This document shows, in pieces, positions 25,940-34,148 of a DNA stretch of 64,000 bases. The stretch is from Bradyrhizobium sp. CCGE-LA001. Its GTDB lineage: Bacteria; Pseudomonadota; Alphaproteobacteria; Rhizobiales; Xanthobacteraceae. Where the stretch lies: the NCBI RefSeq assembly GCF_000296215.2, contig NZ_CP013949.1, positions 3,093,501 to 3,157,500 on the forward strand, written 5' to 3'. The position numbers and the translations under genes were made by a program. The stretch's first letter is position 1. Each line of letters begins with the position of its first letter. The notes under the pieces were generated by a model. It was not told the origin of the DNA, did no database searches, and was given only the letters and a program-made list of their open reading frames with translations.

Positions 25940-26817
25940 TGGAGCAGGTGCCCACGTCTGTCCTCTCGGACCATCCTTGCCATCTCGGCGAGGGGCCGAC
26001 CTATGACGCGCCCACCGATACCGCCTGGTGGTTCGACATCCGCGAAGGGCTGCTGTTCGAGGCGCAGCTCGGCAGCGGCAGCATCCGCGTCCATACGCTC
26101 GGCCGGATGGCGAGTGCGCTCGGGCGCATCGATGCGGAGCGGCACTTGATCGTCGCCGAGGACGGCCTCTATGTCCGCAAGCTCGCCGACGGCGTCATGA
26201 CACTGCTCTGTCCGCTCGAAGCCGACAATCCCACGACGCGTTCCAATGACGCGCGGGTGCATCAATCCGGCACGTTCTGGATCGGCACCATGGGCCGCAA
26301 GGCGGAGCCCGGGGCAGGCGCAATCTATGCGTTTCATCGCGGCAAGATCTCCCTGCTGTTCCCCCGCATCAGCATTCCGAACTCGATCTGCTTTTCGCCG
26401 GACGGTGCGATCGGCTATTTCGCCGATAGTGCGCGCGCCGTGCTCTACAGGGTCCCGCTCAACCCCGCGACCGGCCTGCCGCGTGGCGAGCCCGAAGTGC
26501 TGCTGCGTCACACCGGCATCGGCGGTCTCGACGGCTCGGTGTGCGATGCCGACGGGCAGATCTGGAACGCGTGCTGGGGTGCAAGCCGCATCGACGTCTA
26601 CTCTCCCCAAGGCGAGCGCCTGCGCTCACTCGGCGTGCCAGCCAAGCAAGCGAGCTGTCCCGCGTTTGTCGGTCCGGATCTGTCGAGCCTCCTCGTCACG
26701 TCCGCATGGCAGGACATGGACGCAGCAGCGCGCGCCTCGGATCCGCAAGCAGGCCAAACCTTTCTGCTGGAGGCTTCCGCGCGCGGTCGCGCGGAGCCCG
26801 ACATCAAGCTCGCATAG
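25936..26817 (+). CDS. SMP-30/gluconolactonase-family sugar lactonase
   Basis: 293 aa six-bladed beta-propeller hydrolysing the sugar lactone made by the 1-dehydrogenase to the aldonate. HLGEGPTYD near 17-25 carries the metal-binding glutamate; RSNDARVHQSGTFWIGTMG near 102-120, ISIPNSICFSPDG near 146-158 and GGLDGSVCDADGQIWNACWG near 196-215 are the SMP-30 metal-site strands. Equivalent to arabinolactonase AraB or galactonolactonase in non-phosphorylating pathways. Last gene before chvE, 72 bases away. Confidence 0.88.
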   Translation: MMEQVPTSVLSDHPCHLGEGPTYDAPTDTAWWFDIREGLLFEAQLGSGSIRVHTLGRMASALGRIDAERHLIVAEDGLYVRKLADGVMTLLCPLEADNPTTRSNDARVHQSGTFWIGTMGRKAEPGAGAIYAFHRGKISLLFPRISIPNSICFSPDGAIGYFADSARAVLYRVPLNPATGLPRGEPEVLLRHTGIGGLDGSVCDADGQIWNACWGASRIDVYSPQGERLRSLGVPAKQASCPAFVGPDLSSLLVTSAWQDMDAAARASDPQAGQTFLLEASARGRAEPDIKLA

Positions 26818-26889
26818 GAGATCTGAAGCAATCCGACTCTACGTCCCCGACGAAACGAAGAACAGTCTGACACCGAAAGGGAGTGAAAC

Positions 26890-27960
26890 ATGCTGAAATT
26901 GAAGACCACATTCCTCGCGCTGGCGCTGGCCGGCGCTGCGACGATGGCCACGGGCGTCGCCGCCGTTGCCCAGAAGGCGACGGTCGGCATCGCCATGCCG
27001 ACCAAATCCTCGGCGCGCTGGATCGACGACGGCAACAACATGGTCAAGGTGCTGAAAGAGCGCGGCTACAACACCGACCTGCAATATGCCGAGGACGACA
27101 TTCCGAACCAGCTCTCGCAGGTCGAGAACATGGTGACCAAGGGCGCCAAGGCGCTGGTCATCGCCGCAATCGACGGCACGACTCTGTCAGATGTGCTGAA
27201 GCAGGCAAAAGCAAAAGGCATCATCGTGATCGCCTATGACCGCCTGATCCGCGGCACGCCGAACGTCGACTATTACGCAACCTTCGACAACTTCCAGGTC
27301 GGCGTGCTCCAGGCGCAGTCGATCGAAAAGGGCCTCGGCCTGAAGGAGGGCAAGGGACCCTTTAACATCGAGCTGTTCGGCGGCTCGCCCGACGACAACA
27401 ACGCCTACTTCTTCTACAATGGCGCCATGAGCGTGCTGAAACCCTACATCGACAGCGGCAAGCTCGTCGTCGCCTCCGGCCAGATGGGCATGGACAAGGT
27501 CGCGACGCTGCGCTGGGACGGCGCCACCGCGCAGGCGCGCATGGATAATCTGCTCAGCGCCTATTACGGCAACAAGAAGATCAATGCCGTGCTGTCGCCC
27601 TATGACGGCATCTCGATCGGCATCATCTCCTCGCTGAAGGGCGTCGGCTATGGCAGCGCCGACCAGCCGATGCCGATCATCTCCGGTCAGGACGCCGAGG
27701 TGCCCTCAATCAAGGCGATGCTGCGGGGCGATCAGTATTCGACCATCTTCAAGGACACCCGCGACCTCGCCAAGGTCACGGCCGACATGGTCGACGCCGC
27801 GCTCGCCGGCAAGCAAGTCACTGTCAACGACACCAAGACCTACGAGAACGGCGTCAAGACGGTGCCGTCCTATCTGCTCAAGCCGGTCGTGGTCTACAAG
27901 GACAATTGGGAGAAGGAGCTGGTCGACAGCGGCTACTACAAGAAGTCGCAGTTCCAGTGA
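26890..27960 (+). CDS. chvE: ChvE-type multiple-sugar-binding periplasmic receptor
   Basis: 356 aa with signal peptide about 1-27 (TFLALALAGAATMATGVAAVA). Mature protein KATVGIAMPTKSSARWIDDG, YDRLIRGTPNVDYYATFDN, IELFGGSPDDNNAYFFYNGAM and VSGQ-type ISGQDAEVPSIKAML follow ChvE of Agrobacterium and XylF-like receptors. ChvE binds galactose, arabinose, glucose and related aldoses for uptake and, in Agrobacterium, for chemotaxis and virulence signalling. AAAGGGAGTG is a strong ribosome site. Second sugar receptor in the cluster after ytfQ. Confidence 0.92.
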   Translation: MLKLKTTFLALALAGAATMATGVAAVAQKATVGIAMPTKSSARWIDDGNNMVKVLKERGYNTDLQYAEDDIPNQLSQVENMVTKGAKALVIAAIDGTTLSDVLKQAKAKGIIVIAYDRLIRGTPNVDYYATFDNFQVGVLQAQSIEKGLGLKEGKGPFNIELFGGSPDDNNAYFFYNGAMSVLKPYIDSGKLVVASGQMGMDKVATLRWDGATAQARMDNLLSAYYGNKKINAVLSPYDGISIGIISSLKGVGYGSADQPMPIISGQDAEVPSIKAMLRGDQYSTIFKDTRDLAKVTADMVDAALAGKQVTVNDTKTYENGVKTVPSYLLKPVVVYKDNWEKELVDSGYYKKSQFQ

Positions 27961-28035
27961 GGCTCTCCACTTTTCCTCTCCCTGCGTGCGGGAGAGCGAA
28001 CTCTTGATGAGGCACGAAAGGCATGTCCACGAACT

Positions 28036-28121
28036 CGTCATGCCCGGGCTTGTCCCGGGCATCCACGTCCTTCCTCGCCGGGGCGTGTACGTGGATGGCC
28101 GGGACAAGCCCGGCCATGACG
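28036..28121. repeat. Double-palindrome intergenic repeat, copy 2, between chvE and gguA
   Basis: Same architecture and nearly the same sequence as 18242-18329: ATGCCCGGG/CCCGGGCAT hairpin, a variable middle, and ATGGCCGGG/CCCGGCCAT hairpin, bounded by CGTCATG and CATGACG. Being transcribed in the chvE leader-to-gguA gap of 189 bases, it must form two very stable stems in the mRNA. Confidence 0.8.
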
Positions 28122-28149
28122 GCGCGGCGAAGAACTGGGATATGAAGCA

Positions 28150-29727
28150 ATGACCGCCATGCTGGAGATGCGTAACGTCAGCAAGAGCTTTGCCGGTGTG
28201 CAGGCGCTGCGCGACGTCAACTTCTCAGTTCACGCAGGCCAGATCCACGCGCTCGTCGGCGAGAACGGCGCCGGCAAGTCGACGCTGATGAAGGTGTTGA
28301 GCGGGGTCTATCCGCACGGCAGCTATGAAGGTACCATCGTCTTCGAGGGCGAGGAGCGTCGCTTCCGCGACATCAACGATTCCGAGGCGCTCGGCATCAT
28401 CATCATCCATCAGGAGCTGGCGCTGATCCCACTGATGTCGATCGCCGAGAACATCTTTCTGTCGCATCCGCCGTCGAAGCTTGGCATCATCGATCGCGAC
28501 GAGGTCTACCGACGTACGCGGGAGCTGCTCGCGCAGGTCGGTCTGAAGGAATCGCCTGACACGTTGATCACTGATCTCGGCGTCGGCAAGCAGCAGCTGG
28601 TCGAGATCGCCAAGGCCCTCTCCAAGCGGGTGCGCATGCTGATCCTGGACGAGCCGACGGCGAGCCTCAACGAGGCGGACAGCGCCGCGCTGCTCGAACG
28701 CCTGATGACATTCCGCGAGCAGGGCATCGGTTCGATCCTGATCTCGCACAAGCTGAACGAGGTCGCCAAGGTCGCCGACCACATCACGGTGCTGCGCGAC
28801 GGCCGCACCGTCGACAGCATCGATTGCCGTGCCGAGCCGATCCAGGAGGACCGCATCATCCGCAGCATGGTCAATCGCGATCTCGCTCACCGCTTCCCGG
28901 AGCGCAACGCGAAGATCGGTGAGGCCGTGCTCACCGTCGAGAACTGGTCGGTCTATCATCCCATTCATCCCGAACGGCAGGTGATCAAGAACGTCAATTT
29001 CAGCGTCAGGCGAGGCGAGGTCGTGGGCATCGCCGGCCTGATGGGTGCCGGTCGCACCGAATTTGCGATGAGCCTGTTCGGCCGCTCCTGGGGCACCAAT
29101 ATCACCGGCAGCCTCCGGCTCGAGGGCAGGGAGATGATGCTACCGAGCGTCGCGGCCGCGATCGACGCCGGCCTTGCCTATGTCACCGAGGACCGCAAGC
29201 AGCTCGGCCTTATCCTCGCCGACGACGTTCGCAAGAACATCACGCTGGCAAGCCTCGAGCAGGTCGCACCCAGACGGGTGATCGACGACATTGCCGAGCT
29301 GAAGGTCGCAAGCGACTACCGCAACCGCATGCGGATCCGCTGCTCAGACGTCTACCAGGAGACCGGCCAGCTCTCAGGCGGCAATCAGCAGAAAGTCGTG
29401 CTGTCGAAATGGCTGATGACCGATCCGAAAGTGCTGATCCTGGACGAGCCAACGCGAGGGATCGACGTCGGTGCCAAATACGAGATTTACTGTATCATCA
29501 ACGAGCTGGCGGAGGCCGGCCGCGGCGTGGTGGTGATCTCCTCGGAAATGCCGGAGCTGCTCGGCATCTGCGACCGCATCTGCGTCATGAACGAGGGCGC
29601 CTTCGTCGGCGAATTCGGGGGATCCGAGGCGACGCAGGAAAAGATCATGCGCGCGATCATGCGCAACGAACGAAGCATTGGGAACGCCGCGCCCGTAGCC
29701 GCGGATATGGGAGGAACGCAGCCATGA
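28150..29727 (+). CDS. gguA: Sugar ABC transporter ATP-binding protein GguA
   Basis: 525 aa double-ATPase of the CUT2 class. N-domain: GENGAGKSTLMKVLSGVYPHGSYEG near 38-62, Walker B MLILDEPTASLNEAD. C-domain: GLMGAGRTEFAMSLFG, then QLSGGNQQKVVLSKWLM and VLILDEPTRGIDVGA. The PHGSYEG insertion after Walker A is characteristic of the GguA/XylG type. ATG at 28150 is used; MLEMRN three codons on is possible. Overlaps gguB by four bases. Confidence 0.92.
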   Translation: MTAMLEMRNVSKSFAGVQALRDVNFSVHAGQIHALVGENGAGKSTLMKVLSGVYPHGSYEGTIVFEGEERRFRDINDSEALGIIIIHQELALIPLMSIAENIFLSHPPSKLGIIDRDEVYRRTRELLAQVGLKESPDTLITDLGVGKQQLVEIAKALSKRVRMLILDEPTASLNEADSAALLERLMTFREQGIGSILISHKLNEVAKVADHITVLRDGRTVDSIDCRAEPIQEDRIIRSMVNRDLAHRFPERNAKIGEAVLTVENWSVYHPIHPERQVIKNVNFSVRRGEVVGIAGLMGAGRTEFAMSLFGRSWGTNITGSLRLEGREMMLPSVAAAIDAGLAYVTEDRKQLGLILADDVRKNITLASLEQVAPRRVIDDIAELKVASDYRNRMRIRCSDVYQETGQLSGGNQQKVVLSKWLMTDPKVLILDEPTRGIDVGAKYEIYCIINELAEAGRGVVVISSEMPELLGICDRICVMNEGAFVGEFGGSEATQEKIMRAIMRNERSIGNAAPVAADMGGTQP

Positions 29728-30914
29728 CCGACAAGACGGTGTCGCTGCCCGAGGAGCGCCGCCACGGCAGCTTCATCAAGAACAACTTACGCAACTACGG
29801 CATGCTGATGTCGCTGATCGCGATCATGCTGTTCTTCCAGGTCATGACCGGCGGCACGCTGCTGCAGCCGCTGAATCTCACCAATCTCGTGCTGCAGAAC
29901 AGCTACATCGTCATCATGGCGCTCGGCATGCTGCTGGTGATCGTCACCGGCCACATCGACCTCTCGGTCGGCTCGGTCGCCGGCTTCGTCGGAGCGGTAG
30001 CCGCCGTACTGATGGTGACCTACAAGGTCGACTACACGCTCGCCTTCATCGCCTGCCTGCTGGTCGGTGCCGCCATCGGCGCCGCGCAGGGCTATTGGGT
30101 GGCCTATTTCAAGATCCCGTCCTTCATCGTCACCTTGGCGGGCATGCTGGTGTTCAAGGGCCTCGCGCTCGCGGTGTTGCAGGGCCAGTCGCTCGGGCCG
30201 TTCCCGGCGACCTTCCAGAAATTGTCGTCGGGATTCATTCCCGAATTGCTGCCTGAGGCCGGCACGGTGCATCCGACCTCCATGCTGATCGGCGCGGTGC
30301 TCGCGCTTGGCCTTGTCTACGCCAGCGCCAAGAGCCGCTCGCGCGAACAGTCGCACGGCATCGAGGTCGAGCCTTATGCGTTCTTCCTCGGCAAGAGCGT
30401 TTTGCTCGCCTGTGCCGTGCTCTATTTCACCTATCTGATCGCCTCGCATCGGGGCCTGCCGAACGTGCTGGTGATCATGACGGCGCTGATCGCGCTCTAC
30501 GGTTTCGTCACCCGCCGTACCGTGATCGGCCGGCAGATCTACGCGGTCGGCGGCAACGCCAAGGCGGCGAGCCTGTCCGGCATCAAGACCGAGCGGCTGA
30601 CTTTCCTCACCTTCGTCAACATGGGTGTGCTCGCCGCGCTCGCCGGCCTCGTCTTCGCCGCGCGCCTCAACACCGCGACCCCGAAAGCCGGCCTCGGCTT
30701 CGAGCTCGACGTCATCGCCGCCTGCTTCATCGGCGGTGCCTCCGCCTATGGCGGGGTGGGGCGCGTCGGCGGCGCCGTGGTCGGCGCCATGATCATGGGC
30801 GTGATGAACAACGGCATGTCCATCCTGGGTATCGGCATCGACTATCAGCAGGTCATCAAGGGGTTGGTGCTGCTGGGTGCGGTGTGTATCGACGTGTATA
30901 ACCAACGGCGGTAG
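29724..30914 (+). CDS. gguB: Sugar ABC transporter permease GguB
   Basis: 396 aa, longer than the ytf permeases, as expected of the single-permease GguB/XylH type that forms a homodimer. LVLQNSYIVIMALGMLLVIVTGHIDLSVGSVAGF near 54-87 and VGGNAKAASLSGIKTERLTF in the coupling loop. The frame is open to 29409 inside gguA, but the ATGA overlap and GGGAGGAA ribosome site give the start at 29724. Last gene of the sugar cluster; a GTGGGTTA hairpin follows at 30957. Confidence 0.9.
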   Translation: MTDKTVSLPEERRHGSFIKNNLRNYGMLMSLIAIMLFFQVMTGGTLLQPLNLTNLVLQNSYIVIMALGMLLVIVTGHIDLSVGSVAGFVGAVAAVLMVTYKVDYTLAFIACLLVGAAIGAAQGYWVAYFKIPSFIVTLAGMLVFKGLALAVLQGQSLGPFPATFQKLSSGFIPELLPEAGTVHPTSMLIGAVLALGLVYASAKSRSREQSHGIEVEPYAFFLGKSVLLACAVLYFTYLIASHRGLPNVLVIMTALIALYGFVTRRTVIGRQIYAVGGNAKAASLSGIKTERLTFLTFVNMGVLAALAGLVFAARLNTATPKAGLGFELDVIAACFIGGASAYGGVGRVGGAVVGAMIMGVMNNGMSILGIGIDYQQVIKGLVLLGAVCIDVYNQRR

Positions 30915-30956
30915 CCCGCATTGGCGGTCTCGTTTCTGTATCCGCGAAACTGAAGT

Positions 30957-30985
30957 GGTGGGTTAGCTTCGCTAACCCACCCTAC
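30957..30985. repeat. GTGGGTTAGC hairpin repeat, single unit
   Basis: GGTGGGTTAGC (30957-30967), TTC, GCTAACCCACC (30971-30981) is a perfect 11-bp stem, ending CTAC. The same GTAGGGTGGGTTA core occurs as a larger nested element at 57508-57646. It lies between the converging ends of gguB and the small gene at 30989, where it can end both transcripts. Confidence 0.75.
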
Positions 30986-30988
30986 CAG

Positions 30989-31144
30989 TTACTGCGTGGT
31001 GAACAGCACCGTCGCGATCGCGACGGAGAGGCTCACCGCTGATACGGTCGCCACGGTCGAGAGCACGCCCATCCTTCTCAGCGCGATAGCAAACGCGATG
31101 ATAATGGGCGTCGCGGTCATCAGTCCGATCTGTGCATCGCTCAT
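30989..31144 (-). CDS. Short hydrophobic protein, 51 aa
   Basis: Read on the minus strand: MSDAQIGLMTATPIIIAFAI, then ALRRMGVLSTVATVSAVSLS and a second hydrophobic stretch ending VLFTTQ and TAA. Two membrane helices separated by a charged RRMG turn. It looks coding because the reading frame is free of stops, hydrophobic in blocks and ends next to the hairpin at 30957. I believe similar short proteins recur in Bradyrhizobium but cannot name a family. Start ATG at 31144 with only a weak GAGACGG upstream. It runs convergent to gguB and divergent from the nor cluster, so the nor control region may also lie over its promoter. Confidence 0.6.
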   Translation of the reverse strand: MSDAQIGLMTATPIIIAFAIALRRMGVLSTVATVSAVSLSVAIATVLFTTQ

Positions 31145-31210
31145 ATGGTCGTTCGCCGTCTCGTGGAAACGTCAAGTGCATCCATCCTATGACGGTGTGA
31201 CTGCCGGATA

Positions 31211-31224
31211 TTGCGTTAGCGCAA
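31211..31224. promoter_or_regulatory. NnrR/FixK-type box in front of the nor cluster
   Basis: TTGCGTTAGCGCAA is a perfect palindrome with the TTGCG-N4-CGCAA form of the NnrR/FixK2/FNR site used for denitrification genes in Bradyrhizobium. Its centre lies about 94 bases before the norE start, so a -41.5 position would place transcription start near 31259. No other such site was noticed elsewhere in the window. Confidence 0.8.
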
Positions 31225-31311
31225 ACGTCGCGCCGCTGCTCTCTTTGTGCAGCGACAAAGTGGAACCGTGCCGTCGGAGTATCTTCTTCGCATCCTGGAT
31301 GCGGAAATCAG

Positions 31312-31890
31312 ATGTCGGTCGCCGATTGCGAACAAGAGAAAGCCGGCTGGGGAATCTTCGAAGGCCTCCCTGGCGATCCCATGATTTGGGTGCTGATCTC
31401 CAGCGAGCTCGCCGCCTTCGGCCTGTTTCTCGGCGCCTTCATCGTCACCCGCGCGCTCCATCCTGCGATATTCGCGGCAGGCCAAGCTACGCTTGACGCC
31501 CATCTCGCCGGGATCAACACCGTCGTTCTGGTGACCAGCGGATGGGCCGCGGCCCGCGGGACGGCGGCCGCGCGTGCGGGCCGCAGGCAGGTGGCGCGCG
31601 GCTGGCTGTTCGGCGCGATGACGCTCGGCGGTTTATTCATCGCGGTCAAGCTGCTCGAATATGCAGGGGAAATCGCCAAGGGAAATGGCCTGGAAACCAG
31701 CGCGTTCTTCACCCTCTATTTTCTCCTCACCGGCTTTCATCTCCTGCATGTCGGCCTCGGCATCGTGATCCTGGCCGTCGTTTCCCGCAGTACCGAAGCG
31801 TCTAGCGTGGAGACGGGAGCCGCCTTCTGGCACATGGTCGATGTGCTCTGGGTCGTCATGTTCCCGATCATCTATCTGGTGCAGCCGTGA
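31312..31890 (+). CDS. norE: NorE, cytochrome c oxidase subunit III-like protein of nitric oxide reduction
   Basis: 192 aa, about five membrane helices. PMIWVLISSELAAFGLFLGAF near 24-44 is the subunit III start and LYFLLTGFHLLHVGLGIVIL near 139-158 its signature; it ends with FWHMVDVLWVVMFPIIYL. NorE is needed for full nitric oxide reductase activity in other bacteria but does not bind the metals. It is the first gene after the NnrR-type box, followed by norF with a four-base overlap. Confidence 0.88.
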   Translation: MSVADCEQEKAGWGIFEGLPGDPMIWVLISSELAAFGLFLGAFIVTRALHPAIFAAGQATLDAHLAGINTVVLVTSGWAAARGTAAARAGRRQVARGWLFGAMTLGGLFIAVKLLEYAGEIAKGNGLETSAFFTLYFLLTGFHLLHVGLGIVILAVVSRSTEASSVETGAAFWHMVDVLWVVMFPIIYLVQP

Positions 31891-32150
31891 TTCCGGATCG
31901 TCTCGACATCACCTGGATTGCGCTGATTGGTCTTGCGCTCGCGACCGTTGTTGTCCCACCATTTGTGCCGCGTCCGCTGCTTGCCAATGCCTTGCTCCTG
32001 GCATTCGCCGCCCTCAAGGGTCGCCGCATCGTGCTCGATTTCCTCGATCTTCGCTCTGCGCCCGCGCTCTGGCGCGGCCTCGTCAGCGCATGGATCGTCA
32101 CCGTGCTGCTGCTTGCCTGGCTCGGATCCGCGGTCGTCGCCCTGTTCTGA
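31887..32150 (+). CDS. norF: NorF, small membrane protein of the nitric oxide reductase cluster
   Basis: 87 aa with two or three hydrophobic stretches (ITWIALIGLALATVVVP, PLLANALLLAFAALKGRRI, AWIVTVLLLAWLGSAVVALF). The central LLLAFAALKGRRIVLDFLDLR with downstream APALWR is typical of NorF and cytochrome-oxidase subunit IV-like proteins. GTG start overlapping the norE stop (GTGA). Order norE-norF-norC-norB supports the assignment. Confidence 0.8.
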   Translation: MIPDRLDITWIALIGLALATVVVPPFVPRPLLANALLLAFAALKGRRIVLDFLDLRSAPALWRGLVSAWIVTVLLLAWLGSAVVALF

Positions 32151-32245
32151 TGTGCTCATTGCGCCCTGACAAAGAACGGGGCGGCCGTATCGGCAATAAA
32201 TCGCAGCATCGCTTCCTGCAGGAATCAAACCGGAAAGGATCGGCA

Positions 32246-32698
32246 ATGGCTGAACGCCTGACCAAATCGGCCGCTCGAAACGTCTTCTACGGCGGCTCGG
32301 CCTTTTTCTTCGCCATCTTCATAGGGCTGACGGCGCACAGCCACTACTACATGAACACGACTTCGACTGACGCGAAGACGCTGACCTCGTCAGTCGCCCG
32401 GGGCAAGCATGTCTGGGAGAAGCACTCCTGCATCAACTGCCACACGCTGCTGGGCGAGGGCGCGTATTTCGCACCCGAGGTCGGCAACGTCTGGGATCGC
32501 TGGGGCGGCAACGAGGATCCGGCCGGCGCGCGCGAGGCGCTGAAGGCCTGGATGCAGGCACAACCTTCTGGTGCGCCGGGCCGGCGCCAGATGCCTCAGT
32601 TCAACCTCTCCGACCAGGAGCTCAACGATCTCGCCGACTTCCTGCAATGGACCTCGACGATCAAGCGCCAGGAATGGCCGCCGAACAAGGCCGGTTGA
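32246..32698 (+). CDS. norC: Nitric oxide reductase subunit C, membrane-anchored cytochrome c
   Basis: 150 aa. N-terminal membrane anchor about 13-31 (VFYGGSAFFFAIFIGLTAH), then a periplasmic cytochrome c domain with heme motif C62-IN-C65-H66 and the likely axial methionine M116 (RRQMPQF). Passes electrons from periplasmic cytochromes to NorB. ATG with GGAAAGG upstream, 40 bases before norB. Length is that of the family. Confidence 0.95.
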   Translation: MAERLTKSAARNVFYGGSAFFFAIFIGLTAHSHYYMNTTSTDAKTLTSSVARGKHVWEKHSCINCHTLLGEGAYFAPEVGNVWDRWGGNEDPAGAREALKAWMQAQPSGAPGRRQMPQFNLSDQELNDLADFLQWTSTIKRQEWPPNKAG

Positions 32699-32738
32699 GC
32701 GCATCGCTTCCGCAATTCCTCAAGACAGAGAGCCTGAA

Positions 32739-34085
32739 ATGAAATATCAGACCCAGAAAGTCGCGATGCTGTATTTCTACGGCGCGCTGATCCTGTTCCT
32801 CGCGCAGGTCCTGTTCGGCCTGGTCGCCGGAACGATCTACGTCCTACCCAACACGCTGTCGGCGCTCCTGCCGTTCAACATCGTCAGGATGATCCACACC
32901 AACGCGCTGATCGTGTGGTCGCTGATCGGCTTCATGGGCGCAACCTACTTCCTACTTCCGGAAGAGACCGAGACCGAGCTGTACAGCCCGCTGCTGGCAA
33001 AGATCCAGTTCTGGATGTTCTTCGGCGCAGCGGGTGTGGCCGTCGTCGGCTATCTCTTCCACTACCATGAGGGCCGCGAGTTCCTCGAGCAGCCCTTCAT
33101 CATCAAGGTCGGCATCGTCGTCGTCTGCCTGATGTTCCTGTTCAACGTGACGATGACGGCGCTGAAAGGTCGCAAGACCACGGTCACCAACATCCTGCTG
33201 TTCGGGCTGTGGGGCGTTGCGATCTTCTTCCTGTTCGCCTTCTACAATCCAATCAATCTGGCGGTCGACAAGATGTACTGGTGGTACGTCGTCCATCTCT
33301 GGGTCGAGGGCGTCTGGGAGCTGATCATGGCCTCCATTCTCGCCTATCTGATGATCAAGCTCAACGGCATCGACCGCGAGGTGGTCGAGAAGTGGCTCTA
33401 CGTCATCATCGGCCTTGCGCTGTTCTCGGGCATCCTCGGCACCGGCCACCATTTCTACTGGATCGGCGCGCCCGGCTACTGGCAGTGGATCGGCTCGCTG
33501 TTCTCCACGCTGGAAGTCGCTCCCTTCTTCACCATGGTGATCTTCACGGTGCAGATGACCTGGAAGGCCGGCCGCAAGCATCCGAACCGCGCTGCGCTGT
33601 TGTGGTCGGTCGGCTGCTCCGTGATGGCGTTCCTGGGAGCCGGCGTCTGGGGCTTCCTGCATACGCTGTCCTCGGTGAACTACTACACACACGGCACCCA
33701 GGTCACCGCTGCGCACGGCCATCTCGCCTTCTTCGGCGCCTATGTGATGCTGAACCTGTCAGTGATGGCCTACGCGATCCCGCAGCTGAAGGGACGTGCG
33801 CCCTACAATCAGTGGCTCTCGATGGCGAGCTTCTGGATCATGTGCACGGCGATGATGGTGATGACCTTCGCGTTGACCTTCGCTGGCGTGGTCCAGGTTC
33901 ACCTCCAGCGCGTGCTCGGGCAGGGCTACATGGACGTGCAGGACCAGCTCGCGATGTTCTACTGGGTCCGGCTCGGCTCCGGCGTGTTCGTGGCGATCTC
34001 CGCGCTGATGTTCGTGTGGGCGGTGCTGGTGCCCGGCCGCGAGAAGCAGGCGACGATTTCTGCAGCACTGCAGCCCGCCGAGTAA
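32739..34085 (+). CDS. norB: Nitric oxide reductase subunit B, catalytic heme b/b3-FeB subunit
   Basis: 448 aa with twelve predicted membrane helices; reduces two NO to N2O. All metal ligands are found: H53 and H328 for heme b, H326 for heme b3, and H186, H237 and H238 for the non-heme iron, with glutamates E190 and E194 in HLWVEGVWEL. This is the cytochrome-c-dependent cNOR form, since norC adjoins and there is no quinol-oxidase extension. A preceding in-frame stretch to 32571 is inside norC. Followed by a stable hairpin at 34095. Confidence 0.96.
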   Translation: MKYQTQKVAMLYFYGALILFLAQVLFGLVAGTIYVLPNTLSALLPFNIVRMIHTNALIVWSLIGFMGATYFLLPEETETELYSPLLAKIQFWMFFGAAGVAVVGYLFHYHEGREFLEQPFIIKVGIVVVCLMFLFNVTMTALKGRKTTVTNILLFGLWGVAIFFLFAFYNPINLAVDKMYWWYVVHLWVEGVWELIMASILAYLMIKLNGIDREVVEKWLYVIIGLALFSGILGTGHHFYWIGAPGYWQWIGSLFSTLEVAPFFTMVIFTVQMTWKAGRKHPNRAALLWSVGCSVMAFLGAGVWGFLHTLSSVNYYTHGTQVTAAHGHLAFFGAYVMLNLSVMAYAIPQLKGRAPYNQWLSMASFWIMCTAMMVMTFALTFAGVVQVHLQRVLGQGYMDVQDQLAMFYWVRLGSGVFVAISALMFVWAVLVPGREKQATISAALQPAE

Positions 34086-34094
34086 ATGCAGACG

Positions 34095-34118
34095 GCGGCC
34101 GCGGTTCGCCGCGGCTGC
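34095..34118 (+). terminator. UUCG-loop hairpin between norB and norQ
   Basis: GCGGCCGCGG (34095-34104), TTCG, CCGCGGCTGC (34109-34118): a 10-bp stem with one G-U pair and a four-base UUCG loop, 9 bases after the norB stop. No T-run follows, so it likely protects norCB mRNA or lowers norQD expression rather than terminating fully. Confidence 0.6.
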
Positions 34119-34148
34119 AAGCTTCCTGGAAATTCCGGAGAGATTATC

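Noticed and set aside
30996..31496. 166 aa plus-strand frame before norE
   Set aside because: It crosses the NnrR-type box and the norE start in the wrong frame; the minus-strand 51 aa frame in the same place is more protein-like.
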